Below are positions 19,646-29,939 of a stretch of DNA of 64,000 nt, in pieces. Source of the stretch: Euglena gracilis (lineage: Eukaryota > Euglenida > Euglenophyceae > Euglenales); NCBI GenBank assembly GCA_039621445.1, contig CP154956.1, positions 93,438,406 to 93,502,405 of the forward strand. The letters are read 5' to 3'. Under the pieces are notes generated by a model. That model was not told where the DNA came from. It was given only the letters and a program-made list of their open reading frames with translations, and did not search any database. Each line of letters begins with the position of its first letter. The first letter of the stretch is position 1. The translations under genes and the position numbers were made by a program.

Positions 19646-22238
19646 GGGGGGGTGGGTGTGGGGGGTGTGGGTGTGGGTGTGTGTGTGTGGGTGTGGGGGG
19701 GGGTGTGGGGGTGGGGGTGGGGGGGGGGGGGTGTGGGTGTGTGGGTGTGGGTGTGTGGGTGTGGGGGTGTGGGTGTGGGGGTGTGGGGGGGGGGGTGTGG
19801 GTGTGGGTGTGTGGGTGTGGGTGTGTGGGTGTGGGTGTGGGTGTGTGGGTGTGGGTGTGTGGGTGTGGGTGTGTGGGTGTGTGGGTGTGGGTGTGGGGGT
19901 GTGGGTGTGTGGGTGTGGGTGTGGGTGTGTGGGTGTGGGTGTGGGGTGTGTGGGGTTGTGGTGTGTGGGTGTGTGTGNGTGGGTGTGGGGTGTGGTGGGT
20001 GTGTGGGTTGTGGGTGTGGGTGGGGTTGTGGGTGTGTGGTGTGTGTTGTGTGGGTGTGTGGGTGTGGGTGTGGAGGAGTGTGGGTGTGCGTGTGTGGGTG
20101 TGTGGGTGTGTGGGTGTGTGTGTGTGGGTGTGTGTGTGGTGAGGGGTGGGCGGGGGGGTGGGTGTGGGTGTGGGTGTGTGGGGGTGTGGGCGGGTGGGTG
20201 TTTGGGGTGTGGGGTGTGGGTGTGGGTGTGTGGTGGGTGTGGGGGGTGTGGGTGTGTGTGTGTGGGGTGTGGGGGTTGGGGTGTGGTGGGTGGGGTGTGG
20301 GTGTGGTGTGGGGGTGTGGGGTGGGGGTGTGGGTGTGGTGTGTGGGTGTGGGTGTGGTGTGTGGGTGAGTGGTGTGGGGGTGGGTGGGGGGTGTGGGTCG
20401 GGCTGGGGTGGGTGTGTGGGGGGGGGGTGGGGGTGGGGGGTGGGGGTGGGTGTGTGGGTGTGGGGGGTGGGTGTGTGGTGTGGGCGTGTGTGTGGGTGTG
20501 GGGTGTGGGTTGTGGGTGTGTGGGTTGGGGTGTGTGGGTGTGGGGTGTGGGGGTTGTGGGTGGTGGGTGTGGGTGTGGGTGTGGGTGTGTGGGTGTGGGT
20601 GTGGGTGTGGGTGTGTGGGTGTGGGTGTGTGGGTGTGTGGGTGTGGGGGTGTGGGTGTGGGTGTGGGGGGGTGGGGGTGGGGGTGTGGGTGTGGGGGTGG
20701 GGGGGTGGGGGTGTGGGTGTGGGGGTGGGGGGGTGGGGGGGGGGGGGGGGGGGGGGGGGGGTGGTGTGGGTGTGGGTGTGGGGGGGGGGGTGTGTGTTGG
20801 GTGTGTGGGGTGTGGTGTGGTGTGGGGTGTGTGGTGGGTGGGGTGGGTGTGGGGGGGTGGGGGTGGGGGTGGTGTGGGGGTTGTGTGTGGGGGTGGGGGG
20901 TTGGGTGTGGGGGTGGGGGTGGGTGTGTGGGGGTGGGTGTGTGGGTGTGGGGGTGTGGGTGTGGGGGTGTGGGTGTGGGGTGTGGGGGTGGGGGGGGGGG
21001 TGTGGGTGTGTGGGTGGGTGTGTGGGTGTGGGTGGGTGGGCTGGGGGCTTGTGGGGTGTGGGTGGGTGGTGGGGTGAGTGTGGGTGTGGGTGCGGGTGGG
21101 TGGTGGGTGTGTGGGTGTGTGGGGGTGTGTGGGTGGGTGGGGGTGTGTGGGTGTGTGGGGGTGGGTGGGGGGGTGTGGGGTGGGGTGTGTGTGTGGGGGT
21201 GGGGTGGGGTGGGTGGTGTGTGGGTGTGGGGTGTGGGTGTGTTGGGGTGTGTGTGGGGGGTGTGTGGGTGTGGGGTGGTGGGTGTGGGTGTGGGGGTGTG
21301 GGGTGTGGTGGGGGTGTGGGGGTGTGGGTGTGGGTGGGGGTGTGGGTGTGGGGGTGGGTGTGGGGGTGGGTGGTGGGGGGGTGTGGGTGTGGGGTGGGGG
21401 TGGGTGTGGGTGTGTTGGTGGTGTGGTGTGGGTGGTGGGTGTGGGGTGGGGTGTGTGGGTGTGGGGTGGGTGGGGGGGGTGTGGGGTGGGGGTTGTGGGT
21501 GGTGGGGTGTGGGTGTGTGGTGTGTGGGTGTGTGTGGGTGTGGGTGGGTGGGGGGGGGGTGGGTGTGGGTGTGTGTGGTGCGTGGGTGGGTGGATGGTGG
21601 GTGTGGGTGTGGGTGGGGGGTGTGGGTGGGGGGGTGTGGGGGTGGGGGTTGGGTGTGGGGGTGTGGGTGTGTGGTGTGGGGGTGTGGGTGGGGTGTGTGT
21701 GGGTGTGTGGGGTGTGGGGGTGGGGGTGTGGGGTGGGGGTGTGGGTGTGTGTGGGGGTGTGGGTGTGTGTGGTGTGGGGGTGTGGGGGGTTGGGGTGTGG
21801 GGGTGTGGGGTTGGGGGGGGGGGTGTGTGGGGTGGGGGTGGTGGGGTGTGGTGGGTGGGGTGTGTGGGGTGTGGGTGTGTGGGTGTGGGTGTGTTGGGGG
21901 CTGGGTGTGGTGGTGGGGTGTGTGGGTGGGCGTGGGGTGGAGGGGGGTGGGTGTGGGTGTGGGGTGTGTGTGGTGGGTGGGGTGGGTGGGTGTGGGTGGT
22001 GGGGTGTGGGTGGGGGTGTGTGTGTGTGGGTGTGTGTGGGGTGTGTGGGTGTGGGGTGGGTGGGGTGTGGTGTGGGTGTGGGGTGTGTGGGTGTGGGTGT
22101 GGGTGTGTGGGTGTGTGGGTGTGGGGGTGTGGGTGTGGGGGTGTGGGTGTGTGGGGGGGGGTGTGGGGGTGGGGGTGGGGGGGTGGGTGTTTGGGGGGGG
22201 GTGGGGGGGTGTGGGGGGGGGAGGGGGGGGGGGAGGGG
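18440..22238 (+). repeat. G-rich GTGGGT / GTGTGG array
   Basis: About 3.8 kb is almost exclusively G and T on the plus strand, in 6-12 bp units, with a pure G run from 19560 to 19620. An undetermined base at 19978 and the long G runs suggest assembly uncertainty. Any ORF through it (His/Thr/Pro or Gly/Val/Cys) is an artefact. It directly continues the two LINE tails, ends at 22238 and is followed by a T run (22240-22255). Confidence 0.95.
18671..18822 (+). repeat. Second, diverged copy of the LINE 3' end
   Basis: GTGGGTGGGGTTTTCTCTCC, GGCTGCTAATTTGGG and GCCCATCTTAG match 18291-18375 in order, and it again ends in GTCAATGGGTGTGTG before the G-rich array. Two LINE tails are therefore nested in the repeat array. 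Confidence 0.7.
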
Positions 22239-22255
22239 GTTTTTTTTTTTTTTTT

Positions 22256-22594
22256 GTGTGCGTTTGTGCGCAGTGGACATATATGTGTCTTGTTACATAC
22301 ATACAGTGTTACTCCACATATTTTGCCTACAAACATGCATGGTCAGAGTCCTCCCTCACTTGGCTTCTCCGATGCCTTCAACACCACTCACTCCATTCAG
22401 AGTCTGGTGAAAATTTACAACAGCTAAAAACCCACTTAGTAAGATGGTATGATTTGGAGAGATCCGAACATTCAATTTCATAAACCTTAATAACCTGCAC
22501 AATCTGCTGAACGAGTTGACACAAATATGGTGAATATGGCACAACACTGGAATATGCATGGATTATGCACCCACAAAAGCATGCATGCATGCAA
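22256..22594. other. Unique AT-rich spacer
   Basis: No gene, repeat or RNA signal is recognised between the T run and the CATA repeat. Confidence 0.5.
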
Positions 22595-22714
22595 ACATAC
22601 ATACATACATACATACATACATACATACATACATACATACATACATACATACATACATACATACGTACATACATACATACATACATAACCCCCCCCCAAA
22701 TGACACCCCCCGGG

Positions 22715-22746
<32 letters not shown>

Positions 22747-22836
22747 CATACATACATACATACATACATACATACATACATACATACATACATACATACA
22801 TACATACATACATACATACATGCATGCTTGCATACA
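22595..22836. repeat. CATA tetranucleotide microsatellite
   Basis: Two blocks of CATA repeats (22595-22686 and 22719-22821) are separated by a C-rich 32-bp interruption. The array continues beyond the MITE at 23331, so the MITE inserted inside it. Confidence 0.95.
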
Positions 22837-22847
22837 TGCTTGCATAC

Positions 22848-23329
22848 CAGGGGTTTTCTTAAAGACCACCAGGGGGGGTCCAGCCTCTGGCTGGCAAAAA
22901 GGCTGCTGGCTGGAAATGAGCTGCTGGCTGGACCCCCTCCCCCCCGGGGGATAGGGGGATAGGGGGGGGGAGGGGGGGTCTGGAGCTGGAGGGGGCTGGG
23001 CTGGGCTGGGTCGATGAAAAATAAATTTTTCTTTAAAAAATTGAAAAAATTAGAAATTGAAAAAATTGAATTTTCTAAAATATTTTTGCCTTCTCGACAT
23101 TTTGATGGATGGAGCCAGATCAAGGCTGGGGGGCTGTGATGGAGGAAGCTGTGATGAGGGGAAAAAATGCAGGGATAGGTGAGCTGGGCAGCCCAGTTGG
23201 CTGGCAAGCCTGCGGCCGGCTGGCCCGGCCAACGCCGGGAATTTGGGCTGCTGGCTGGATTTGAGCTGCTGGCTGGCTGGACCCCCCCCCCTGGGGGATA
23301 GGGTTCTCTCCGGCATAAGAAAACCCCTG
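22848..23329. mobile_element. hAT-like MITE inside the CATA array
   Basis: Fourteen-bp perfect inverted ends CAGGGGTTTTCTTA (22848-22861) and complement (23316-23329) are flanked by TTGCATAC (22840-22847) and ATGCATAC (23330-23337). That is 7 of 8 matching, as expected for a hAT 8-bp duplication in a repeat. The 482-bp interior has no transposase. It carries GCTGCTGGCTGG modules at both ends next to poly-C/poly-G. Confidence 0.8.
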
Positions 23330-23330
23330 A

Positions 23331-23400
23331 TGCATACATACATACATACATGCATGCATACCTACCTACGTACCTACCTACCTACCTACCTACATACACA
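23331..23400. repeat. CATA / CCTA microsatellite, right part
   Basis: Continuation of the CATA array after the MITE, drifting into CCTA units. Confidence 0.85.
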
Positions 23401-23522
23401 CCAATTAAAAGCCCTATCTGGGATCTTGGACAAGATAGCCCCAAAGAGAAGAAACCTTGGCTAAAGCTGATGCCTGCATTTTTGTGCTCCTCCCTGGAAA
23501 ATTTCCTGGACTTGGGTAAAGA

Positions 23523-23785
23523 ATGGTGCCATATTGGGCTATGCTAACAACAAAGAAATGGTTGATGTTGCAAAGAAATGTGAGTTTTCTTGTTCAAGTC
23601 AATCCATCCTCCCTTTTTGTCGGCCAAGCCCTGGCCAGCAACCAGCCCACGAGCCTCTCAGTGACAGTCATCGGGTGGACAACGAGAGACCCCCGTTATG
23701 GGGAATGGCGGCGCTGGCGGAGGATGGTCGGGGCCATCCCAGTGGGGCGGCAGGGGAGAGAGGCTGGCTGCCAGAAGGGAAGCAG

Positions 23786-23840
<55 letters not shown>

Positions 23841-23885
23841 GAGAGAGAGAGAGAGAGTTTCATGTCAAAAAATAATTTGATGTAA
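23523..23885 (+). CDS. Exon-like ORF running into a CAGA repeat
   Basis: Between 23620 and 23790 the plus strand reads protein-like text (TVIGWTTRDPRYGEWRRWRR). It then enters CAGA and GA repeats (23789-23858), where coding is not credible. Possible exon, family unknown. Confidence 0.2.
23789..23858. repeat. CAGA then GA microsatellite
   Basis: Pure CAGA units followed by GA units. From 23860 to about 24870 I see only AT-rich DNA with ATTGCGGAAAAATTGC-type direct repeats (24180-24210 and 24600-24660) and no gene. Confidence 0.9.
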
Positions 23886-24870
23886 ATCAGAATTAATTAA
23901 AAATTCGATTTCAATCAAAACTAATCAAGATTTGATATTGATTTTGATCATAAATTAAGCATTGCCACCTCTCTCCCCCTCCAAACGAAAAATCTTTGTT
24001 CCAAGTTCCTCAAAACAGCTGGAGATCAGAGGTGCAGCTCTTTATCATGCAAATCATGCAAATTCTTTGTGTCCACCAAAGTATTTGTTGTGTTTTCCCA
24101 TGTAAGCGCCATTTAAGGACCCCCTCTTAAGAAAACAGCAGAAGGGGGGAATTTGATATCGGATGCCTTAGAAAAAAGTGCGGATAAATTGCGGAAAAAT
24201 TGCAGAAATTGCGGGTTTGGGAATGTCACATTCTTCACAAGTTTGCCATTTTGCAATATTGGTGTATGTTTTGAGCTGCTTTTCCCAGCAAAAAATTCTC
24301 AAAAAAAACATGATCTTTGAGAACTCCCTGACTTTAGAAATATAGAATTTGTTGGCTGAAAAACACAAAAATGACCAAAAGTTGGTCTCAAGAAAAAATC
24401 TGCCTGGATGCATTATTTTCTGAGTCGAATCATTTCTCAGCACAAATCGGGAGACAACCAAAAAAAAGGACAAGAAATTGCTAAATTTTGCCAAATTTGC
24501 AGCAAAATAACAAAAAGAAAGCACCTGGGTTCCCTTGTGAAACGTTGAAGGAACAGCCGGAACTCATTTCGCCTGCCATTTCAGGTTCATGCGGGAAACT
24601 TCGGAAAAGGGAAAAATTGCGGTACAATTGCTGAAACTGCGGAAATTGCGGAAAAATTGCAGCTATCAATTTCCCCTTTGAGTCAGTCACCACCCAACCC
24701 CCCCAAAATAACCCTCAATCAAAGGTTTTTCTTTCTAAAAAACCTGGGCGGAGGGGTCAGCGAGGAATTATTTTTTTAAGGCACCTCGAAAAGCCTGAAA
24801 ATGCCTTAAAAAGTTTTGCCCAAAATTTCTTAAAATGCCTTAAAAACTGGCGGTCTACTTTGCACTTAGT

Positions 24871-25569
24871 TCACAAAAAGTCGACTTGCCTTGAGCAATT
24901 GCGCAATCTGGGACCCATTCCAGAATTGTGGTCCTTTTGGGGTCGTTTTGGGTCTTGGGTCCTGTCTTTGGGTGAAAACACGTGCCTCAAAATCCGTGAA
25001 ACCGGACAGCAAGCATGAAAGGAAGTTGAAGATTCCAATTCAAATTGCAAGAAGAGCATTGGACAAATCCGAAAATACAGCCTGTCACACCACGGACTTT
25101 GTGGTCTCACATATTCTACCTGGGAGCTGATTGACAAGTTCAGAGCTCCAAAAAATATTCGCCCAGCAACGACTGCTGCCAGAATGGCTGCTTTTTGGGA
25201 CCGAAATGACGGGTTCAGGGCTGTCTAGAATTCTATCGCCCTTTTGTCGCCTGCTGGAAGGTTCTAATTTGTAGAGCAAATAAAGAGCATGCAACCCCGT
25301 CAAAAAAACAACTGAACGAACGGCTCCGTGAACATCCAAAACTCACTCTGCAAAAGGGGGTTGGCCGGAGGCATTTCTCAACAACTGGAAACGGCTGAAA
25401 TCCTTTGACATGAAAGGACGCAGCTGGGGTGTGATTTCATACACCAGAACAACTGCTCTTCTGGGCGAAGGAGGTCCGACGAAGGGGTTGCGTATGCTCT
25501 TTTTTCGTCAGGCCGTAAGACACTGAAATCACATTCCTGCCCAACGGCTGATGGAAAGATACCTACCAA
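24871..25569 (-). CDS. Group of minus-strand exon-like ORFs
   Basis: Three adjoining minus-strand open segments have protein-like composition: 25569-25378 (LRPDEKRAYATPSSDLLRPE), 25339-25085 (LTGLHALYLLYKLEPSSRR) and 25137-24871 (RILRHVFSPKDRTQDPKRPQ). They lie in different frames and may be consecutive exons or a decayed gene. The plus strand is also partly open, which lowers confidence. No domain is recognised. Confidence 0.27.
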
Positions 25570-25623
25570 GGTTTAAAGTATATTTCAGGTGAACATGACA
25601 CATGACACTGTATCATGGAAACC

Positions 25624-25699
25624 CCACCCCCCACTTATAACCCCCCCCCCCCCCCCCCTCGGGCCGACCAACCAAACCGGGACTTATAACCCCCCCCCT
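25624..25699. repeat. Small palindromic element (copy 2, inverted)
   Basis: CACTTATAACCCC, a long C run, GGCCGACCAACCAAACCGG, then ACTTATAACCCC. It is the inverted counterpart of 6290-6376. Confidence 0.5.
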
Positions 25700-25775
25700 G
25701 GGGAAGGAAAATGAAAGCCAGCTTCATTTCCCGTGAAAATCAGAGGGTACATCACTCAGTCTGAAACAAACATAT

Positions 25776-26381
25776 TTGGGGGAACACCAACTCCTTTGCA
25801 CAGTTGCACAAAAGCTTACATTGCTTCAATATCCCATTCAGTGGCAATGTTGCCCCCTTCGACCTCACAACAAAGACGTCTTCCAACCCAGGCTGCCAGA
25901 GCCACTCCCCGCTGGCTGGTTGTGGGTGCCGACACCGGTGCCCTCACAGCTCGGGCGTGTCGACACTTTGAAAACACGCATAACTCTCTCCCCACATTCC
26001 GGACCTCTCAACCTTTCCAAACCGGCGGACCATAGACCTTCTTCACTGGTCCACATCCCCTGGTCCGAGAGTCCATGCTGGAAAAGGCAAATAAGAGGCT
26101 ATTTCAGAAATCTCTTTCAAGGGGTTTTCACCGGTTTAAAAAACGACAAAAGGGGTCTTTTTTTCCCACGAGGTTTTGGGCACGCTCCGAGGCTTCCACC
26201 ACCAAAGAAAAGAAGTGGTCTGACAACCCACCCCTCAGCCCCTTTTTCGTGTTTTTCACGTGTTATTCCTCATTCTCGGGCTGCAGGACATCGTCTCTGT
26301 CGATCGCTGAAAACGTGCCAGCAGCCGAAAAATCTGGAAAAAAAGGGGGTTTGGGCACCGCACCTCCCAGGGGTCACTTAA
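25776..26381 (+). CDS. Weak plus-strand ORFs
   Basis: Two overlapping frames (25733-26035 and 25776-26381) are open. The first contains RWLVVGADTGALTARACRHF. No motif is recognised and the two frames compete, so at most one is real. From 26390 to 27150 nothing further is supported. Confidence 0.18.
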   Translation: MGEHQLLCTVAQKLTLLQYPIQWQCCPLRPHNKDVFQPRLPEPLPAGWLWVPTPVPSQLGRVDTLKTRITLSPHSGPLNLSKPADHRPSSLVHIPWSESPCWKRQIRGYFRNLFQGVFTGLKNDKRGLFFPRGFGHAPRLPPPKKRSGLTTHPSAPFSCFSRVIPHSRAAGHRLCRSLKTCQQPKNLEKKGVWAPHLPGVT

Positions 26382-27149
26382 AAACCAGCCAGCGTCGCCC
26401 CAGTCGAAAACACAAAAAAGGGGGTAAATCTCGTTTTTGGGAGCGAAGAATAGAGCACAATTTTTTTTTTAAAAATTGGCGCGATTGCGCAAAAAATTTC
26501 TAAAAGCTCAAGTGCGAAGTAGACCACCTAAGAAATTCGGACTGGCAGAACTTTCTCTGACTGAGCAAAAATGAAATTGACAAATCTCGACAGAAACAGG
26601 AACTCCATCTGAAAATGATCGCTGGAACATTGTCCATCCAACCAAACCAGAAAAAATGTGCTTTTCAATTTTTTTTTGAATTTGGCCACATGCAAAATCA
26701 ACAACGTTGGTTCGATGCCGGGACATGCCTGGGACTGCCCTGGTACACAGTGCCTTAAAAAGCCTCAAACGTGTCTGGCAATGCCTTAAAATTTTGAAAA
26801 AGTTTTGCCTTAAAAAATGCATAGGGTCAGCATCCACTCACCCAACCCATGCGGTTGGGGGTGGGATCCAGAGGCACCCATCGGGGTCTGCAATCACTAA
26901 AGAGAAGCCTGCTCATGAGTCCTTACTGAGTGGAAGGCACCCCAAACTTTGCAAAACCTCAACATCAGGTCACACAAATTTATTCCTGAGATCTGAAACC
27001 AGACCCCGTTTTTTCTTAATAATAACAATTGTTTTTGAATAATAATCCTGATCCATATCTCCCAAATTCTGGCACGTTTTTGACACTCTCAAAATAAATT
27101 TGCGATTCCCCATCACCGTCCAGCCACCCAAAAGGCGGCTGGAAATGAA

Positions 27150-27235
27150 TACAACTCGTTGATGGGGGGGGGGGAGGGGGTCTGGGGCTGGAAAAAGGCT
27201 GCTGGCTGGCTGCACCCCCCGGGAGTCAAATCTCC
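27150..27235. repeat. GCTGGCTGG module with G tract
   Basis: GGGGTCTGGGGCTGG, then AAAAAGGCTGCTGGCTGGCT and a C run, matching the ends of the MITE at 22848-23329. A solo relic; no terminal repeats are found. Confidence 0.4.
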
Positions 27236-27455
27236 TTAAACAACGCCCTGAATTTGACACCAATGAATATTCTGCTTTCTTTCAGAGAGCCGATATTAAA
27301 ACAAGAAAAACTTCATCCTGATCCCCCCCTACGAACCATCACCTTCACATTTGGGTGTATGTGTGTATGCACTGGATGCATACACATACATCGCACTTTC
27401 TGGTACTATCGCCAGATGAAAATGAATATTTTTGCATCACAGCAGGTTCTAGGTG

Positions 27456-28226
27456 TTAGAACGTTCTGTACAGGTGCAAAATCTCAGTCTCAGAGACCCC
27501 AATCCCCCAAAGCGGTCCTTGCATTCTCTCCGGCAATCCGATCAGTTCACAGTTGCACAAACAAAAGGGGCAAAAAAATCCTGTGCCAGGTCCCAGGCCC
27601 AATCGGTGGCAGCTGTGTGCGCCAAACATCAAGCCAAACAGCAACGCCATCGGGTCGGGTGTGGCAGGCTGCTGTACACTGCGCCGGGCGCGTGGTGCCG
27701 CGAGAAGAGGACCGTGCAATCCGAAACAGGACCTCAGAAATGGACCGCGAAAGGGTCGGGGTCCTTGGCGGCCCCCTCGGGCTCGACCAGGCTGAATTGC
27801 ACCAAGAATATCAACCGAACCAGGCACTGAGCCGGCTGGGGTCACGCCCGCCTGGGCATGGCCAAAACTTGCCCCAAATTTGGCCTTTTCTGTGCCTCCC
27901 CGCCCTCGAAACCGGACTTTGACCACTGCCCCCCCCCCCCGGAGGTCAAATGGGTGCCTTGGAGGGCCAGCCCAGGCAACACCCCCCCCACAGCTGGGGT
28001 GGGTTCGGACACGCCTCAAAATCCAGCCTGGGCACCAACGGGTACAGTGGCTCCTTGTAGAAGCGCTGCCATTTTCGGGCCGCCGCCATGTGCTCCGCAG
28101 CCGGCGGCGGCAGAGCCGGGGGGTGACAGGTTGCGGAGGTGACGCAAATCCAGCCTCAATTGAAAAAACCGCTGCCAACCTCGTTTTGTGCCGTTTTTTT
28201 TTTTTGGGTCCCATATGTGTTCCCAA
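27456..28226 (-). CDS. Minus-strand exon-like blocks
   Basis: Two GC-rich blocks look coding on the minus strand. About 28010-28120 reads AAEHMAAARKWQRFYKEPLY. About 27740-27805, preceded by GGTGCAATTCAG as an acceptor, reads LVEPEGAAKDPDPFAVHF. They could be downstream exons of the gene proposed from 32597, 31712 and 29278. A long continuous frame also spans the interval but is Arg/Pro-rich and less convincing. Confidence 0.3.
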   Translation of the reverse strand: MGTHMGPKKKKRHKTRLAAVFSIEAGFASPPQPVTPRLCRRRLRSTWRRPENGSASTRSHCTRWCPGWILRRVRTHPSCGGGVAWAGPPRHPFDLRGGGAVVKVRFRGRGGTEKAKFGASFGHAQAGVTPAGSVPGSVDILGAIQPGRARGGRQGPRPFRGPFLRSCFGLHGPLLAAPRARRSVQQPATPDPMALLFGLMFGAHSCHRLGLGPGTGFFCPFCLCNCELIGLPERMQGPLWGIGVSETEILHLYRTF

Positions 28227-28376
28227 GGATTTCTGAAAGTGACAGGGTATCCCCGTCTTTTCCGCCGTTTGAGATCACCAGCCAGCATCACCAATGGATC
28301 ACAAAACAAAAAAAAACGTCATTTTGGGGAAAATTGGGGAAACTGGGGAGTCGGGGAAATACCTGAAACCACATTT

Positions 28377-28565
<189 letters not shown>

Positions 28566-28619
28566 TTGTGGTTGCGTTGGTACTGCATATGCAAATGACG
28601 GCCAATGAAACCCATACCA

Positions 28620-28916
28620 CAAAAATATGCCTTTGTGATGATGTTTGATGAACTTCGGCACCTTTTTACTGCTGGTTGGTCGTATGACAATTGTGCAGCA
28701 TTACGCTTAAGTGGTCGGCGGCAGCCACAGAAAGAGAGGCTCACAAATGGGTGTGGGGTTTCCGATGTCCTGGAAATATGATTGCTGTGAAACCAACGTA
28801 ATGCACAGATAAACCTCTGCCCGTATGATATCCCCCAAATAATAATCCTGCCCTAAAGACATCGAAAATACCTGGCAATTCTTTCCCCCAACTTTAACAT
28901 TTCTGGTAGTTATCAA
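28620..28916 (-). CDS. Minus-strand exon-like ORFs
   Basis: 28916-28707 reads FSMSLGQDYYLGDIIRAEVY. A neighbouring frame down to about 28620 reads SYDQPAVKRCRSSSNIITKA. These are protein-like but unassigned, and AT-richer than the 27.4-28.2 kb blocks. Confidence 0.25.
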
Positions 28917-29195
28917 AAATATTTCGGATATTTGTGTGAGAGAAATAGAACAAACGTTTCAAAGCTGGATCCACCTACTACATCTTATATTACTAAATTT
29001 GAAATTCGGTCCTGAAATCAGACGTCCAGCTGCTACAAAACTCCCCCTCCCCCCGAACAACATCTGCCCTTCTGCTTGGGGGCGGACTTCGTTGGGCCGT
29101 GAAAAAAATACATTTGCATGGGGAACATTATTTGAGGGTTGACAAACGAAAACTTGTTGCTTCCCTTCCGAACGAGGAGTAGGGGTCCTTGTCAC

Positions 29196-29278
29196 AGTGC
29201 TGCAAACTGGCTTTCGTCGCGTCGGATCCGCCCAGCCCTGTGCACGTGCTCCCGCATTTCGGGGTCCGACGCCAATGC
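29196..29278 (-). CDS. Candidate 83-nt exon
   Basis: On the minus strand ATGCCCAG precedes an open segment reading ALASDPEMREHVHRAGRIRR, and GTGACAAG follows at the other end, so both splice borders fit the AG/GT rule. Charged, helical, GC-rich. Proposed as part of a gene with 32451-32597 and 31624-31712. Confidence 0.35.
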
Positions 29279-29537
29279 CTGGGCATGGTCAGACAACGGA
29301 TGCCGCAAAACACGTCGGTTGGCATGGCAGATTTTGTTGGAAACAATGAGGCCTCACAGCTGGCGGTCTTCGGGGAACAGCCAAATGGAAATCCCAGACA
29401 ATTCAGCACAACCCACCAGGTCGCACGTTTAAGGTCCTCCCAACTTTCCTGAAATTGTTGTTTTTGAAAACAAAAATAATTCAACTTCATCTTTTTCAGT
29501 GGTACTGGTTTGAAAACAAATATCAATATAAATAAAA

Positions 29538-29801
29538 TTAAATCAAATTTAATAAAAAGAAAAAAATTTCTCTGATGAAAAAAGCTCGAAAATTTTTTCT
29601 ATTGAATTCATTTGTGTTGCGGAACGCGCACTTTGGAAAAGCGGCAAAGCCGAAGCCCCCAAAACTGAAACTTAAATTGACAGCACAATACCAGAATACG
29701 TTCATCTGCAACACATTCCAGGCAATGTTCTGGCTAACTGCCATCCAGGCCCCCCCATTGCAATCCTTTGCAACGGGAACCCCAAAGAAGGAGGGATTCA
29801 C
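29538..29801 (-). CDS. Minus-strand exon-like ORF
   Basis: Reads AWMAVSQNIAWNVLQMNVFW and then a Phe/Gly-rich stretch before an A/T-rich tail. Composition suggests a hydrophobic segment. No family is recognised. Confidence 0.25.
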   Translation of the reverse strand: MNPSFFGVPVAKDCNGGAWMAVSQNIAWNVLQMNVFWYCAVNLSFSFGGFGFAAFPKCAFRNTNEFNRKNFRAFFIREIFFFLLNLI

Positions 29802-29805
29802 AGTA

Positions 29806-29935
29806 GTGGCTAGTAGACTGACTGGTCGACCGACTAATCGACCAACTAGTCGGTGCAGGGGGGTATACTACGGCAGCAACTGGCTTGTCAGATGGCCACT
29901 GTACCAAGGGGGGGGTCACCGGCCACTAAAAAACA
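29806..29935. repeat. Diverged CGACTAGTCGGT palindrome element
   Basis: Overlapping palindromic units (GGTCGACCGACTAATCGACC, then AACTAGTCGG), followed by ACCAAGGGGGGGGTCACCGG, resemble 49503-49720, where the palindromes are intact and followed by AAAAGGGGGGGTCACCGAC. This is an older copy of the same element. Confidence 0.5.
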
Positions 29936-29939
29936 ACAT

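Noticed and set aside
18435-22336. ORFs of more than 1,000 codons over the GTGGGT array
   Set aside because: Absence of A and C removes stops on one strand and leaves only His/Thr/Pro text on the other; this is not protein-like.
26700-26740. tRNA gene suggested by GGTTCGATGCC
   Set aside because: The T-stem does not pair and no A box or acceptor stem is present.
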